Source: Falsiroseomonas sp051860665 (lineage in GTDB: Bacteria > Pseudomonadota > Alphaproteobacteria > Acetobacterales > Acetobacteraceae). Taken from it: DNA of 64,000 nucleotides. The position numbers and the translations under genes were made by a program. Positions 26,060 to 34,814 of the stretch are shown here, piece by piece; position 1 is the stretch's first letter, and each line of letters opens with the position of its first letter. The stretch covers positions 23,366 to 87,365 of the forward strand of contig NZ_JBHYDM010000019.1 in NCBI RefSeq assembly GCF_051860665.1, in the 5' to 3' direction. The notes beneath the pieces were generated by a model that was not told the DNA's origin, did not search any database, and worked only from the letters and a program-made list of their open reading frames with translations.

Positions 26060-26766
26060 TGTTTGTCCCGGAGCACAACTGGCGGGATATCGAGGCGCGG
26101 CTGCGCCTCGATGACCGCTGCGTGCTGCCGCTGGGCAGCACCGAACAGCATGCGCAGCTTTCGCTGGCGACCGATGCCATCCTCGCCGAGCGCGTGGCGC
26201 GGGAAGCCGCGGCGCCGGTCGGCGTGCCGGTCTTTCCCGTGATGCCCTTCGGCCTGGCGCCCTACTTTGCCGCCTTTCCCGGCAGCATCTCGCTGCGCGT
26301 CGAGACGCTGCTGGCCGTGATGCGCGACCTCGTCGCCAGCGTCACGCGCGTGGGGTTTCGCCGGGTGATGGTGGTGAACGGCCATGGCGGCAATGCACCC
26401 GTGGCCGCGCTGCTGCAGGAGATGATGGTGGAGACGCCCGGCCTCAGCCTGAAATTCCACAACTGGTACAACACGCCGCGCGTCTGGGCCGCGGCCATGG
26501 CGGCCGATCCCTCCGCCAGCCACGGCAACTGGTTCGAGAACTACCCCTGGACCCGCCTGCCCCACGCGCCGGCACCGGAGGGCCGCAAGCCCACCCCCGA
26601 CCTCGCCCGCATGAAGGTGTCCGGCCCCGCGGAGGCTCGAAAGATTCTTGGCGACGGTGCCTTCGGCGGTCCCTGGCAGATCGACGACGCGACAATGCAA
26701 TCCATCTGGGATATCGGCGTGGCCGAGACCCGCGAGGCGCTGGAGGGACCATGGCAGAGCCGATAG
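26059..26766 (+). CDS. Creatininase family amidohydrolase
   Basis: A 235-residue enzyme of the creatininase/MftE-like fold. LPLGSTEQHAQLSLATD near residues 24-40 holds the Glu and His metal ligands (the second His of the common EQHGPHL pattern is Gln-Leu here), and VVNGHGGN near residue 107 holds another. Family members cleave cyclic or linear amides with Mn or Zn. Its ATG overlaps the dppA stop by one base, and its end overlaps the next gene by 16 bases, so it belongs to the uptake operon. The altered ligand segment warrants checking. Confidence 0.83.
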   Translation: MFVPEHNWRDIEARLRLDDRCVLPLGSTEQHAQLSLATDAILAERVAREAAAPVGVPVFPVMPFGLAPYFAAFPGSISLRVETLLAVMRDLVASVTRVGFRRVMVVNGHGGNAPVAALLQEMMVETPGLSLKFHNWYNTPRVWAAAMAADPSASHGNWFENYPWTRLPHAPAPEGRKPTPDLARMKVSGPAEARKILGDGAFGGPWQIDDATMQSIWDIGVAETREALEGPWQSR

Positions 26767-27761
26767 TCATCTGGGGCGCCGGCGCCATCGGCGGCACGCT
26801 CGGCGCCTTCTGGGCGCGGGCGGGGCATGAGGTGCTGCTGGTCGATACCGTCGCCGAGCATGTCGCGGCCTGCCGCACCACCGGCCTTTCCATCACCGGC
26901 CCGGTCGCGCAGTTCACGCAGGTGATCCCCGCCGTGACGCCGGCGGAGCTGACCGGCACCTATTCCCGCATCGTCCTCGCCGTGAAGGCGCAGCACACGG
27001 CGGCCGCGATCCCGATGCTGGCGCCGCATCTGGCGCCGGATGGCTTCGTCTTCTCCGCCCAGAACGGGCTGAACGAGATCGCGCTCTCGCGCGCCCTCGG
27101 CGCCGAGCGTGTCATGGGCTGCTTCGTCAATTTCGGCGCCGACTGGCACGGCCCCGGCGAGATCCTGTTCGGCAATCGCAGCGCCGTGGTGATCGGCGAG
27201 CTGGACGGCAGCACGCGGCCGCGCACGGAGGCGATGTTCGCCCTCTGCCGCGACTTCGAACCCGATGCGATCCTCACCGACGACATCTGGTCCTACCTCT
27301 GGGGCAAGATGGCCTATGGCGCGATGCTGTTCGCCACCGCGCTGAACACTGACAGCATGAGCGCCAACTTCGCCGACCCCGCCCGCCTGCCGGTCTGGCT
27401 GACGCTGGGGCGGGAAGTGGTGGCGACCGCGCTCGCCCATGGCGTCACGCCGCGCGGCTTCGGCGAGTTCCGCCCCATGGCCTTCGCGCCCGGCGCGCCG
27501 GAAGCCGAGGCCCGCGCGGTGGTCGACTGGCTGCGCGACTTCAACGCGGTGGGTGCCAAGACCCATTCCGGCATCTGGCGCGACCTGGCGGTGCGCAAGC
27601 GCAAGACGGAGGCGGATGCGCAGATCGGCCTGGTGCCCGGCCTTGCCGAGGAGAAGGGCGTGCCCGTGCCGATGATGGAAAAGCTGTGTGCGCTGATCGC
27701 GGAGCTGGAGACCGGCCGCCGCGCGCAGTCGCCCGAGACTTTTGCGGCGCTGCTGGCGTGA
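26751..27761 (+). CDS. Ketopantoate reductase (ApbA/PanE) family oxidoreductase
   Basis: A 336-residue NAD(P)H-dependent 2-ketoacid reductase-like protein. The N-terminal Rossmann motif is VIWGAGAIGGTLGAFWARAG (about 6-25). VLAVKAQHT near residue 78 and AQNGLNE near 103 match the PanE active-site region, and KMAYGAMLFATALN near 185 has the catalytic Lys region. Given its place between an amidase and a peptidase in a transport operon, it likely reduces or oxidises a 2-keto/2-hydroxy acid from the imported compound rather than making pantothenate. Confidence 0.85.
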   Translation: MAEPIVIWGAGAIGGTLGAFWARAGHEVLLVDTVAEHVAACRTTGLSITGPVAQFTQVIPAVTPAELTGTYSRIVLAVKAQHTAAAIPMLAPHLAPDGFVFSAQNGLNEIALSRALGAERVMGCFVNFGADWHGPGEILFGNRSAVVIGELDGSTRPRTEAMFALCRDFEPDAILTDDIWSYLWGKMAYGAMLFATALNTDSMSANFADPARLPVWLTLGREVVATALAHGVTPRGFGEFRPMAFAPGAPEAEARAVVDWLRDFNAVGAKTHSGIWRDLAVRKRKTEADAQIGLVPGLAEEKGVPVPMMEKLCALIAELETGRRAQSPETFAALLA

Positions 27762-29152
27762 GCGATCCGGTCCTCGATCATCTGCTGGCGGATCGCACGG
27801 GGTTCGTCGCGCGCCTCGGGGCGCTGGTCGCCTGCCCCTCCGTCTCCACCGATCCCGCCTATGCGCCGGGCATGGCGGAGGCGCGGGACTGGTGGTGTGC
27901 GCGCCTCGCCGCGCTCGGCTTCGAACAGGTGCGCGAGGTTGCGGCGGGCGGCCACGCCGCCGTCACCGCGCGCTGGCATGGTGCGGGGCCGGAGGCGCCG
28001 AGGCTGCTGGTCTATGGCCATTACGACGTGCAGCCGCCGGACCCCCTGCCCGCCTGGACCTCGCCGCCCTTCCAGCTGACGCCGCGCAACGGCCGGCTGC
28101 ATGCGCGCGGCGTCTCCGACGACAAGGGCCCCTCGCTGCTGGCGATCGAGACGCTCGGCGCCTTCCTGGCGGTGGAGGGCAAGCTGCCCTGCAACGTCAC
28201 GATCCTGCTGGAAGGCGAGGAGGAAGTCGGCTCCGCGACCCTCGCCAAAATCCTGGAGGAGAACCGGGCGCTGTTCGCCGCCGATGCGGTGCTCTCGGCC
28301 GATGGCGCGCGTTGGCGGGCGGATCTGCCGACCATCACCGTGGCCACCCGAGGCGTCGCGGCGCTGGAGCTTTCGGTCCGCAGCGCGGGCAAGGATCTGC
28401 ATTCCGGCCGCTATGGCGGCGTGGTGGCGAATGCGGCCCAGGCCATGGCGCAGCTGCTGGCCTCGCTGCGCGATTCACAGGGCGAGATCGCGGTGGAAGG
28501 CTTTGCCGATGGCAGCGCACCACTGGATGCGGCCACGCGCGCGGAACTGGCAAAGATTCCCTTCGACGTGGCGGCGCATGATGCGGCCATCGGCGCGCCG
28601 CCGAGCGGGCTCAGCACCGCGGCGTTTCTCGAACGCCTCTGGCTGCGTCCGACGCTGGAGGTGAACGGGGTCTGGGGCGGCTATACCGGCCCCGGCGGCA
28701 AGACCGTGATTCCGCACGAGGCATTCGCAAAACTGTCGATGCGCCTGGTGCCGGGGCAGGACCCGGCGCGCGTGGTGGCCGCCGTCTCCGCGCATCTGCG
28801 CGCGCACTGCCCGCCTGGCGTGACGCTCGAACTCACCACCCATCGCGACGGCAGCCAGGCCACCGCCGTGCCGCCGGCGCATCCGCTGCTGCTGGCTGCG
28901 GAGGCGGCGCTGGAATCCACCACCGGCACGAAGCCGCTGCGCGTCCGCATGGGTGCGACGCTGCCGCTGACCGACATCGTGCAGCGCGTGCTCGGCCTGC
29001 ACACCGTCATGTTCTCCTTCGCCACGGCGGATGAGGATTTCCATGCGCCCGACGAGAACTGGCGCGAGAGCGCGATCCCGGAGGGTTTCGCGGCCTGGGT
29101 CGCGCTGCTGCGGCGGGTGGGCACACTGAAGCGGGGCGACTTCGCCGGCTGA
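27758..29152 (+). CDS. M20 family dipeptidase/metallopeptidase
   Basis: A 464-residue zinc peptidase of the M20 ArgE/DapE/CNDP-like group. YGHYDVQPPDPLPAW near residue 88 has the first metal His and Asp; RGVSDDKGP near 118 has the bridging Asp; LEGEEEVGS near 153 has the catalytic Glu and next ligand. Residues about 195-350 form the dimerisation lid. The GTG start at 27758 overlaps the reductase stop as GTGA. It would hydrolyse a dipeptide or acyl-amino acid delivered by the Dpp system. No signal peptide, so cytoplasmic. Confidence 0.9.
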   Translation: MSDPVLDHLLADRTGFVARLGALVACPSVSTDPAYAPGMAEARDWWCARLAALGFEQVREVAAGGHAAVTARWHGAGPEAPRLLVYGHYDVQPPDPLPAWTSPPFQLTPRNGRLHARGVSDDKGPSLLAIETLGAFLAVEGKLPCNVTILLEGEEEVGSATLAKILEENRALFAADAVLSADGARWRADLPTITVATRGVAALELSVRSAGKDLHSGRYGGVVANAAQAMAQLLASLRDSQGEIAVEGFADGSAPLDAATRAELAKIPFDVAAHDAAIGAPPSGLSTAAFLERLWLRPTLEVNGVWGGYTGPGGKTVIPHEAFAKLSMRLVPGQDPARVVAAVSAHLRAHCPPGVTLELTTHRDGSQATAVPPAHPLLLAAEAALESTTGTKPLRVRMGATLPLTDIVQRVLGLHTVMFSFATADEDFHAPDENWRESAIPEGFAAWVALLRRVGTLKRGDFAG

Positions 29153-29737
29153 TCAGGCCGCGGTGGCACCAAGCCGCCGCATCGTCGCCAGCCAACCCTC
29201 TCGCGTCGCGTCGTCGCGCCCCGCGACATTGCCGAGCAGCGTCCAGCGCACGGGCCGGATGCCGACGAAATGCAGCAGGTTGCGTTCCAGGCTGCGCAGG
29301 CTGTGGGCGCGGAAGAAGACCCGGTAGAGGATCGCCGGCATCCCCATCGTCACCACCACCCGCGCCGAACGCCCGCGCAGCAGCCCGGCATTCAGCCCGC
29401 GGGCGCCGCGGGGAAAGGCGAAGCCGGGGCGCATCACCTGCTCGAACAGCGCCTTCAGCGCCGCCGGCACATCGCCGAGCCAGAGGGGGTAGAGGATGAC
29501 GATATGCTCGGCCGCCTGGAACGCCGCCTGCACGGCGGCGACCTCCGCATCCGGCTCCGCCTCCCAGTCCGCCGTGCTGCGCAGCGGCGGCAGGGCGAGC
29601 TTCGCCGCCTCCAGCCGCGTCACGGCATGGCCGGCGGCGGCGGCACCCTCGGCATAGGCCTCGGCCAAGGCATGGATCAGGCGGGCGGGGTCCGGGTCCG
29701 GATGGCCATCCAGGACCAGGATCCGCCGGGGGGTCAT
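29153..29737 (-). CDS. NAD(P)H-dependent flavodoxin-fold oxidoreductase
   Basis: A 194-residue protein of the quinone reductase/MdaB-like flavodoxin-2 family. LVLDGHPDPDPARLIHALA near residues 7-25 forms the FMN phosphate region; ILYPLWLGDVPAALKALFEQV near 80-100 is the characteristic WxGxPAxLKxxxD-like segment. It probably reduces quinones with FMN or FAD. It overlaps gntK by four bases at the end of a gnd-gntK-oxidoreductase operon. Confidence 0.83.
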   Translation of the reverse strand: MTPRRILVLDGHPDPDPARLIHALAEAYAEGAAAAGHAVTRLEAAKLALPPLRSTADWEAEPDAEVAAVQAAFQAAEHIVILYPLWLGDVPAALKALFEQVMRPGFAFPRGARGLNAGLLRGRSARVVVTMGMPAILYRVFFRAHSLRSLERNLLHFVGIRPVRWTLLGNVAGRDDATREGWLATMRRLGATAA

Positions 29738-30228
29738 CCCCGCAGCCCCGCGATCGCGGCCTCGGCCAGCGCATCCGGCGTGGCGGCGACATCCAGCAGG
29801 ATGGCGCCCTCCTCCGGCGCCGGCGGTTCCAGAGTGGCGAATTGGCTGGCCACCAGGCTGGCCGGCATGAAGTGGTTCTGGCGCGCCGCCTGGCGCGCCG
29901 CGACCAGGGCCATGTCGCCCTGCAGGAAGACCAGCCGCAGATCCGGCGCCGCCGCCCGCAGCCGGTCGCGATAGCTGCGCTTGAGCGCCGAGCAGGTGAC
30001 GACGCAGCCGATGCCGCGATGCGCCGCCAGATGCGCGCCGATGGCATCCAGCCAGGGCGCGCGATCGGCATCATCCAGCGCCTCCCCGCGGCTCATCTTC
30101 GCGACATTCGCGGCCGGGTGAAAACTGTCCGCATCGTCGAAGCGCAGGCCCAGCCCGGCGGCTATCAGCGGCCCGACGGTGGATTTGCCCGCGCCGGAGA
30201 CGCCCATCACCAGGACCAGCGCCGTCAT
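29734..30228 (-). CDS. gntK: Gluconokinase
   Basis: A 164-residue P-loop kinase that phosphorylates gluconate to 6-phosphogluconate. GVSGAGKSTV (about 9-18) is Walker A, DADSFHPAANVAKMSRGEAL near 33-52 is the gluconate-binding region, and TCSALKRSYRD near 78 is the characteristic lid segment. Its product is the substrate of the upstream gnd gene, with which it overlaps by four bases. Start 30228 is chosen from the family N-terminus. Confidence 0.93.
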   Translation of the reverse strand: MTALVLVMGVSGAGKSTVGPLIAAGLGLRFDDADSFHPAANVAKMSRGEALDDADRAPWLDAIGAHLAAHRGIGCVVTCSALKRSYRDRLRAAAPDLRLVFLQGDMALVAARQAARQNHFMPASLVASQFATLEPPAPEEGAILLDVAATPDALAEAAIAGLRG

Positions 30229-31202
30229 TTCGGCTCCAGATGCCCGCCAAAGGCATTGCGCATGGCGGAGAGCGAGCGGTCCGCGAAGGGCGCCTCCTGC
30301 CGCGACCGGAAGCGCGAATAGAGCGCGGCGGAGAGCACCGGCGCCGGCACCGCGCTCTCGATCGCCGCCTGCACCGCCCAGCGCCCCTCGCCACTGTCGC
30401 CGACCCGGCCGGAATAGGTCGAAAGCTCCCCATCCGCCGCCAGCGCCTGGGCCGTGAGGTCCAGCAGCCAGGAGGCGACGACGGAGCCGCGGCGCCAGGC
30501 CTCGGTGATATCGGGCACATCGAGATCCAGCCGCAGTTCCGGCGCCACGGCCTCGCTCCCCTGCTGGCGGAGCAGTTCCAGCCCCTCCGCCATCGCCTGC
30601 ATCATCCCGTATTCGACGGCATTGTGGACCATTTTCGTGAAGTGGCCGGCGCCGTTGGCGCCGCAATGGACATAGCCCTGGGGGGGACGCGGATCGGCCT
30701 CCGCGCTGCGGCCCGGCGTGGGCGATGCGGCGGCCTCACCGGGGGCGAGGGCCCGGAAAATCGGGTCCAGCCGTTCGACCGGCCCGGCCGGGCCGCCGAT
30801 CATCAGGCAATAGCCGCGGGCCAGGCCCCAGACGCCGCCGGAGGTGCCGATATCCAGCATCTCGATCCCCCGCTCCCGCAGCAACGCCGCGCGGCGGATG
30901 GCGTCCTTCCACATGCCATTGCCGCCATCGATGGCGACATCGCCCGGCGAGAGCAGCCCGGCGAGCTGCGCCAGCGCCTCCTCCGTCGCCGCGCCGGCGG
31001 GAAGCATCACCCAGACGGCGCGCGGCGCGGGCAGGCGGCGCACCAGGTCGGCCAGGCTTTCCGCCCCCTCCGCGCCCTCGGCGGCGAGGGTCGCCACCAC
31101 GGCCGGGTCACGGTCCCAGACGGTGCAGGAAATGCCGGCGCGCATCAGCCGGCGCACGAGATTGCCGCCCATCCGCCCAAGCCCGACCATGCCGAGTTGC
31201 AT
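30225..31202 (-). CDS. gnd: 6-phosphogluconate dehydrogenase, decarboxylating (short form)
   Basis: A 325-residue Gnd of the short NAD-preferring bacterial type, oxidising and decarboxylating 6-phosphogluconate to ribulose 5-phosphate. GLGRMGGNLVRRLMRAG (about 7-23) is the nucleotide fold, DGGNGMWKD near 95 the substrate segment, and HCGANGAGHFTKMVHNAVEYG near 182-202 the catalytic Lys-His-Asn region. Asp in the position after the second beta strand (WDRDP) fits NAD rather than NADP. Together with gntK it forms a gluconate-to-pentose route. Confidence 0.92.
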   Translation of the reverse strand: MQLGMVGLGRMGGNLVRRLMRAGISCTVWDRDPAVVATLAAEGAEGAESLADLVRRLPAPRAVWVMLPAGAATEEALAQLAGLLSPGDVAIDGGNGMWKDAIRRAALLRERGIEMLDIGTSGGVWGLARGYCLMIGGPAGPVERLDPIFRALAPGEAAASPTPGRSAEADPRPPQGYVHCGANGAGHFTKMVHNAVEYGMMQAMAEGLELLRQQGSEAVAPELRLDLDVPDITEAWRRGSVVASWLLDLTAQALAADGELSTYSGRVGDSGEGRWAVQAAIESAVPAPVLSAALYSRFRSRQEAPFADRSLSAMRNAFGGHLEPK

Positions 31203-31248
31203 TCCCGCCCCCTCCTCGCTGTCTGCCCAGGATGCGGGCCGGCCGCGG

Positions 31249-32145
31249 TCAGGACAAGCCGGCGGCGGCCTCGGCGGTCTTCGGCTTCACCGGGATCTTC
31301 AGGTAGCGCACCCCATTCGCCTCCGCCGCCGGGAAGCGGCCGGCGCGGATATTCACCTGGATGGAGGGCAGCAGCAGCGTTGGCGCGGCGAGCTTCGCGT
31401 CGCGGGCGGTGCGGAAGGCAACAAAATCCTCCTCCGTCTGGCCGTCCTTCACATGCGGGTTGTGGGCGCGCTGCTCCGCCACGGTGGATTGCCAGGCGAA
31501 GCGGTCGCGGCCCGGCGCCTTGTAGTCGTGGCACATCCAGAGCCGCGTCTCGGGCGGCAGGGCCAGCAGGCGGTGGATGGAGCGATACAGCGTGCGCGCA
31601 TCGCCGCCTGGGAAATCTGCCCGCGCCGTGCCGTAGTCATGCATGAACAGGGTGTCGCCAACGAAGACGTCGTCACCGATCTTGTAGGCCGCGCAGGCCG
31701 GTGTGTGGCCCGGCACATGCAGCACCTCCACCTCCAGCCCGCCGATGCGAAAACGCTCGCCATCCGCGAAAAGATGGTCGAAGTCGCCGCCCTCGGGCGC
31801 CATGTCGTCCAGGCCGAAGACGGGACGAAAAATGGTCTGCACCCGCTTCACCCCGGCGCCGATGCCGATCCGCGCGCCGCTGTGCTGCTTGATCCAGGGG
31901 GCGGCGGTCAGGTGGTCGGCATGGACATGGGTCTCCAGCACCCAGTCCAGCGTCACGCCCTCGGCCTTGGCCGCATCCAGCAGCGCCTGGGCGGATCGGG
32001 TATCGGCCTCGCCGCTGCGATTGTCCCAGTCCAGCACCGGGTCCACCACCGCGCCGCGCCGCGTGGCGGGGTCCCAGACCAAGTAGGAGACGGTATTGGT
32101 CGGCTCGTCGAAGAAGGCGCGGATGGTCGCCGTCGGGGAGGGCAT
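31249..32145 (-). CDS. MBL-fold metallohydrolase, persulfide dioxygenase-like
   Basis: A 298-residue metallo-beta-lactamase-fold protein. THVHADHLTAA near residue 70 has the HxHxDH metal motif; HVPGHTPACAAY and GDTLFMHDYGTARADFPGGD near 160-185 are segments shared with ETHE1/Blh persulfide dioxygenases, which oxidise glutathione persulfide to sulfite using iron. The C-terminus (AGRFPAAEANGVRYLKIPVK) also matches that group. ATG 32145 is chosen since the frame upstream adds 21 residues that no relative has. A glyoxalase II role is less likely. It is divergent from the small GG-motif gene. Confidence 0.82.
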   Translation of the reverse strand: MPSPTATIRAFFDEPTNTVSYLVWDPATRRGAVVDPVLDWDNRSGEADTRSAQALLDAAKAEGVTLDWVLETHVHADHLTAAPWIKQHSGARIGIGAGVKRVQTIFRPVFGLDDMAPEGGDFDHLFADGERFRIGGLEVEVLHVPGHTPACAAYKIGDDVFVGDTLFMHDYGTARADFPGGDARTLYRSIHRLLALPPETRLWMCHDYKAPGRDRFAWQSTVAEQRAHNPHVKDGQTEEDFVAFRTARDAKLAAPTLLLPSIQVNIRAGRFPAAEANGVRYLKIPVKPKTAEAAAGLS

Positions 32146-32336
32146 GAGTGGGCTCCTGCTCCAGCCGAGGAAGGATAGAGCAGAAATCGGCTTCAAGCCA
32201 CGCTTCATGCGAAAGATCGTGCTGACGATCCCCGGCTGGAACCATGCCGGTTCAAAGGGAAGCGGGATGTGATCCGCGGCACCCCTCCGCGATCCTCCGG
32301 CACGGTTCTAGCCTGATCCGAGAGGTGGAGGTGCGA

Positions 32337-32537
32337 ATGGCCGAGACAGCTAAGCCCCAGGCGCCGCAGCCGCTGGAGGACCGGGACCTGGACCGCGTCA
32401 CCGGCGGCGATCGGGAAGGCGGCGAGATCTCCGATCCCATGACCGAGATGATGGAGCTGATCCAGGACATCCAGGAGAAGCTGGCGGAGATGGAGCAGGA
32501 ACGGAACAACCCCGCGAACGAGGTCACCCGCCCCTGA
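32337..32537 (+). CDS. Small acidic protein with double-glycine leader-like motif
   Basis: A 66-residue protein. Residues about 13-24 read LEDRDLDRVTGG, matching the double-glycine leader pattern (hydrophobic at -12, -7, -4). After GG follows a strongly acidic amphipathic helix (MTEMMELIQDIQEKLAEMEQ) that could form a coiled coil. A good ribosome site, GGTGGAG, ends six bases before the ATG. It stands alone between the divergent MBL gene and the convergent xdhB. No processing enzyme is nearby. The motif matches that at 14242-14496, though the tails differ. Confidence 0.6.
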   Translation: MAETAKPQAPQPLEDRDLDRVTGGDREGGEISDPMTEMMELIQDIQEKLAEMEQERNNPANEVTRP

Positions 32538-34814
32538 TCAGCGCCGCCCTGCCAGCGCCATCAGCACCCGCTCCGGCGTCGCCGGCAGGTCCAGCCCCTC
32601 CACCCCGATCGCATCCTTCAGCGCATTCGCCACGCTGATCGCGAGCAGCAGCGGCGGCTCCCCCACCGCCTTGGAGCGGAAGATGGTTTCGGACCGCGCC
32701 GGCGCGCCTTCCAGCAGCCGCACGTTGAACACCGGCGGCACGTCGCGAGAACCCGGGATCTTGTAGGTGGAGGGGCCCACCGTCCGCAGCCGGCCCGCAG
32801 AATCCCACCACAGCTCCTCGCAGGTCAGCCAGCCCATGCCCTGCACGAAGGCGCCTTCGATCTGGCCGCGATCCACCGCCGGATTCAGGCTGCGGCCGCA
32901 ATCCTGCACGATGTCGGTGCGCAGGCAGCGATGCTCGCCGGTCAGCGTATCCACGATCACCTCGGACACGGCGGCACCATAGGAGAAGTAGAAGAAGGGC
33001 TTGCCGCGCATGGTCGCGCGATCCCAGTGGATATCCGGCGTGCGGTAGAAGCCGGTGGAGGACAGCGAGACCCGTTCCAGGAAGCAGAGTTTTGCGAGTT
33101 CGCCGAATTCGAGGAAGCGGTTGCCGCCCACCTGTTCGGCCCAGACGCGATTGTCCGCGAAGACCACCGCCTCCACCGGAATGCCGAAGCGCCTGGCCGC
33201 CACCTCCGCCATGCGGCCCTTGATGGTCTCCGCCGCATTGTGCGCGGCCCAGCCATTCAGGTCGCTGCCGGTGCTGGCGGCGGTGGGCGCGGTGTTCGGC
33301 ACCTCGGCCGTGCTGGTCGCGGTGATGGCGATGCGGTCGAGGTCGACGCCAAAGACGTCGCAGACCACCTGCGCCACCTTCACGAAGAGCCCCTGCCCCA
33401 TCTCCGTGCCGCCATGGTTCAGCCGGATCGAGCCATCCGAATAGACATGCACCAGCGCGCCGGCCTGGTTCAGGTGCATCACGCCGAAGGAGATGCCGAA
33501 GGCCAGCACCATGGAGCCGAGGCCGCGCCGCAGCGTGGGATGCGTCGCGTTGAAGGCCGCGATCTCGCCGCGCCGCCGGTCCCAGTCGCTGTCCTGCCGG
33601 GCCTCCGCCCAGACGCGGGCGATCAGGTCGCCCTCGACCTTCTGGCCATAGGGCGTCTCCTCCCCCTTGCCCGGCGCGCCAAGGAAGTTCCGGGCGCGCA
33701 CCTCCTCCGGCGGCAGGCCGCAGGCGGCGGCGATGCGGTGCACCACATCCTCCATCAGCAGCGCGCCCTGCGGCCCGCCGAAGCCGCGGAAGGCGGTGTG
33801 GGAGACGGTGTTGGTCTTCACCGCGCAGGCGGTCAGTGCCACATCGGCCACGTCGCAGCAGTTCAGCGCATGGGTGACGGCGCGGAAGACGACGCCGGGC
33901 GACATGTCGACGGACCAGCCGCCATCCGCCGCCAGCAGCGCCTGCAGCCCCAGCACGCGGCCCTGGTCATCGAAACCCGCGGTCCAGCGATAGAGGAAGG
34001 GATGGCGCTTGCCGGTGGCGATCATATCCGCCCGCCGCGACAGCCGCAGTTTTACGGGTCGCTCGGTGTGCCGTGCGGCCAGCGCCGCGGCGGCGGCAAC
34101 CCAGCTCGCATTGCTCTCCTTGCCGCCAAAGCCGCCGCCCATGCGCCGGCAGGTGACGGTGACGCCGTTGCAGGCGCCACCGAGCACGCGGGCCACCACA
34201 TGCTGCACCTCGGAGGGATGCTGGGTGGAGGAGAGCACGGCGATCTCGCCATCCTCGCCCGGCGTCGCGATCGCGATCTGGCCTTCCAGGTAGAAATGCT
34301 CCTGGCCGCCGGCGCGGAATTCCGCCTCCATCCGGCGTGGGGCCGCGGCGATGGCGGCAGCGGCATCGCCGCGCGCCAGCAGCTGGGGCGGCACCACATA
34401 CTGCTCGCGCTCCAGCGCGGCCTCGATGCTCAGCACCGGCTCCAGCGGCGTGATCTCGGCGCGCACCGCGGCGGCGGCGCGCAGCGCCGCGTCGCGGCTG
34501 GTGGCAACCACCATGGCCAGCGGCTGGCCGGCGAATTCCACCAGGGGGTCGGCAAACAGCGGCTCGCCGGCGCCGGAGGCCGCGATGTCGTTCTCGCCTG
34601 GAATGTCGCGCGGGCCGAGGACGGCGACGACGCCGGGCATGGCCAGGGCAGCGGCCGTGTCGAGTGCCACCAGCGTGCCATGCGCGACGGGCGAGAGCAC
34701 CAGCACGGCATGCAGCGTGCCGGCGGCCTCCGCCGCGTCATCGGCGAAGCGCGCCTCGCCGGTCGTGTGCTTCAGCGCGCTGTCATGCCGCAGCGCGGCG
34801 CCCATGCCCTTCAT
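32538..34814 (-). CDS. xdhB: Xanthine dehydrogenase, molybdopterin-binding subunit
   Basis: A 758-residue large subunit with an a/b hammerhead N-terminal domain and the molybdenum-cofactor domain. EHFYLEGQIA near residue 175 has the substrate-channel residues, GGGFGGKES near 225 is a molybdopterin loop, RGFGGPQG near 339 has the arginine that orients xanthine, GGTEMGQG near 483 contacts the cofactor, and VGEPPLLLA near 725 has the catalytic glutamate. All are intact. It oxidises hypoxanthine and xanthine to urate together with XdhA. Start overlaps xdhA stop by four bases. No XdhC insertion factor adjoins. Confidence 0.93.
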   Translation of the reverse strand: MKGMGAALRHDSALKHTTGEARFADDAAEAAGTLHAVLVLSPVAHGTLVALDTAAALAMPGVVAVLGPRDIPGENDIAASGAGEPLFADPLVEFAGQPLAMVVATSRDAALRAAAAVRAEITPLEPVLSIEAALEREQYVVPPQLLARGDAAAAIAAAPRRMEAEFRAGGQEHFYLEGQIAIATPGEDGEIAVLSSTQHPSEVQHVVARVLGGACNGVTVTCRRMGGGFGGKESNASWVAAAAALAARHTERPVKLRLSRRADMIATGKRHPFLYRWTAGFDDQGRVLGLQALLAADGGWSVDMSPGVVFRAVTHALNCCDVADVALTACAVKTNTVSHTAFRGFGGPQGALLMEDVVHRIAAACGLPPEEVRARNFLGAPGKGEETPYGQKVEGDLIARVWAEARQDSDWDRRRGEIAAFNATHPTLRRGLGSMVLAFGISFGVMHLNQAGALVHVYSDGSIRLNHGGTEMGQGLFVKVAQVVCDVFGVDLDRIAITATSTAEVPNTAPTAASTGSDLNGWAAHNAAETIKGRMAEVAARRFGIPVEAVVFADNRVWAEQVGGNRFLEFGELAKLCFLERVSLSSTGFYRTPDIHWDRATMRGKPFFYFSYGAAVSEVIVDTLTGEHRCLRTDIVQDCGRSLNPAVDRGQIEGAFVQGMGWLTCEELWWDSAGRLRTVGPSTYKIPGSRDVPPVFNVRLLEGAPARSETIFRSKAVGEPPLLLAISVANALKDAIGVEGLDLPATPERVLMALAGRR

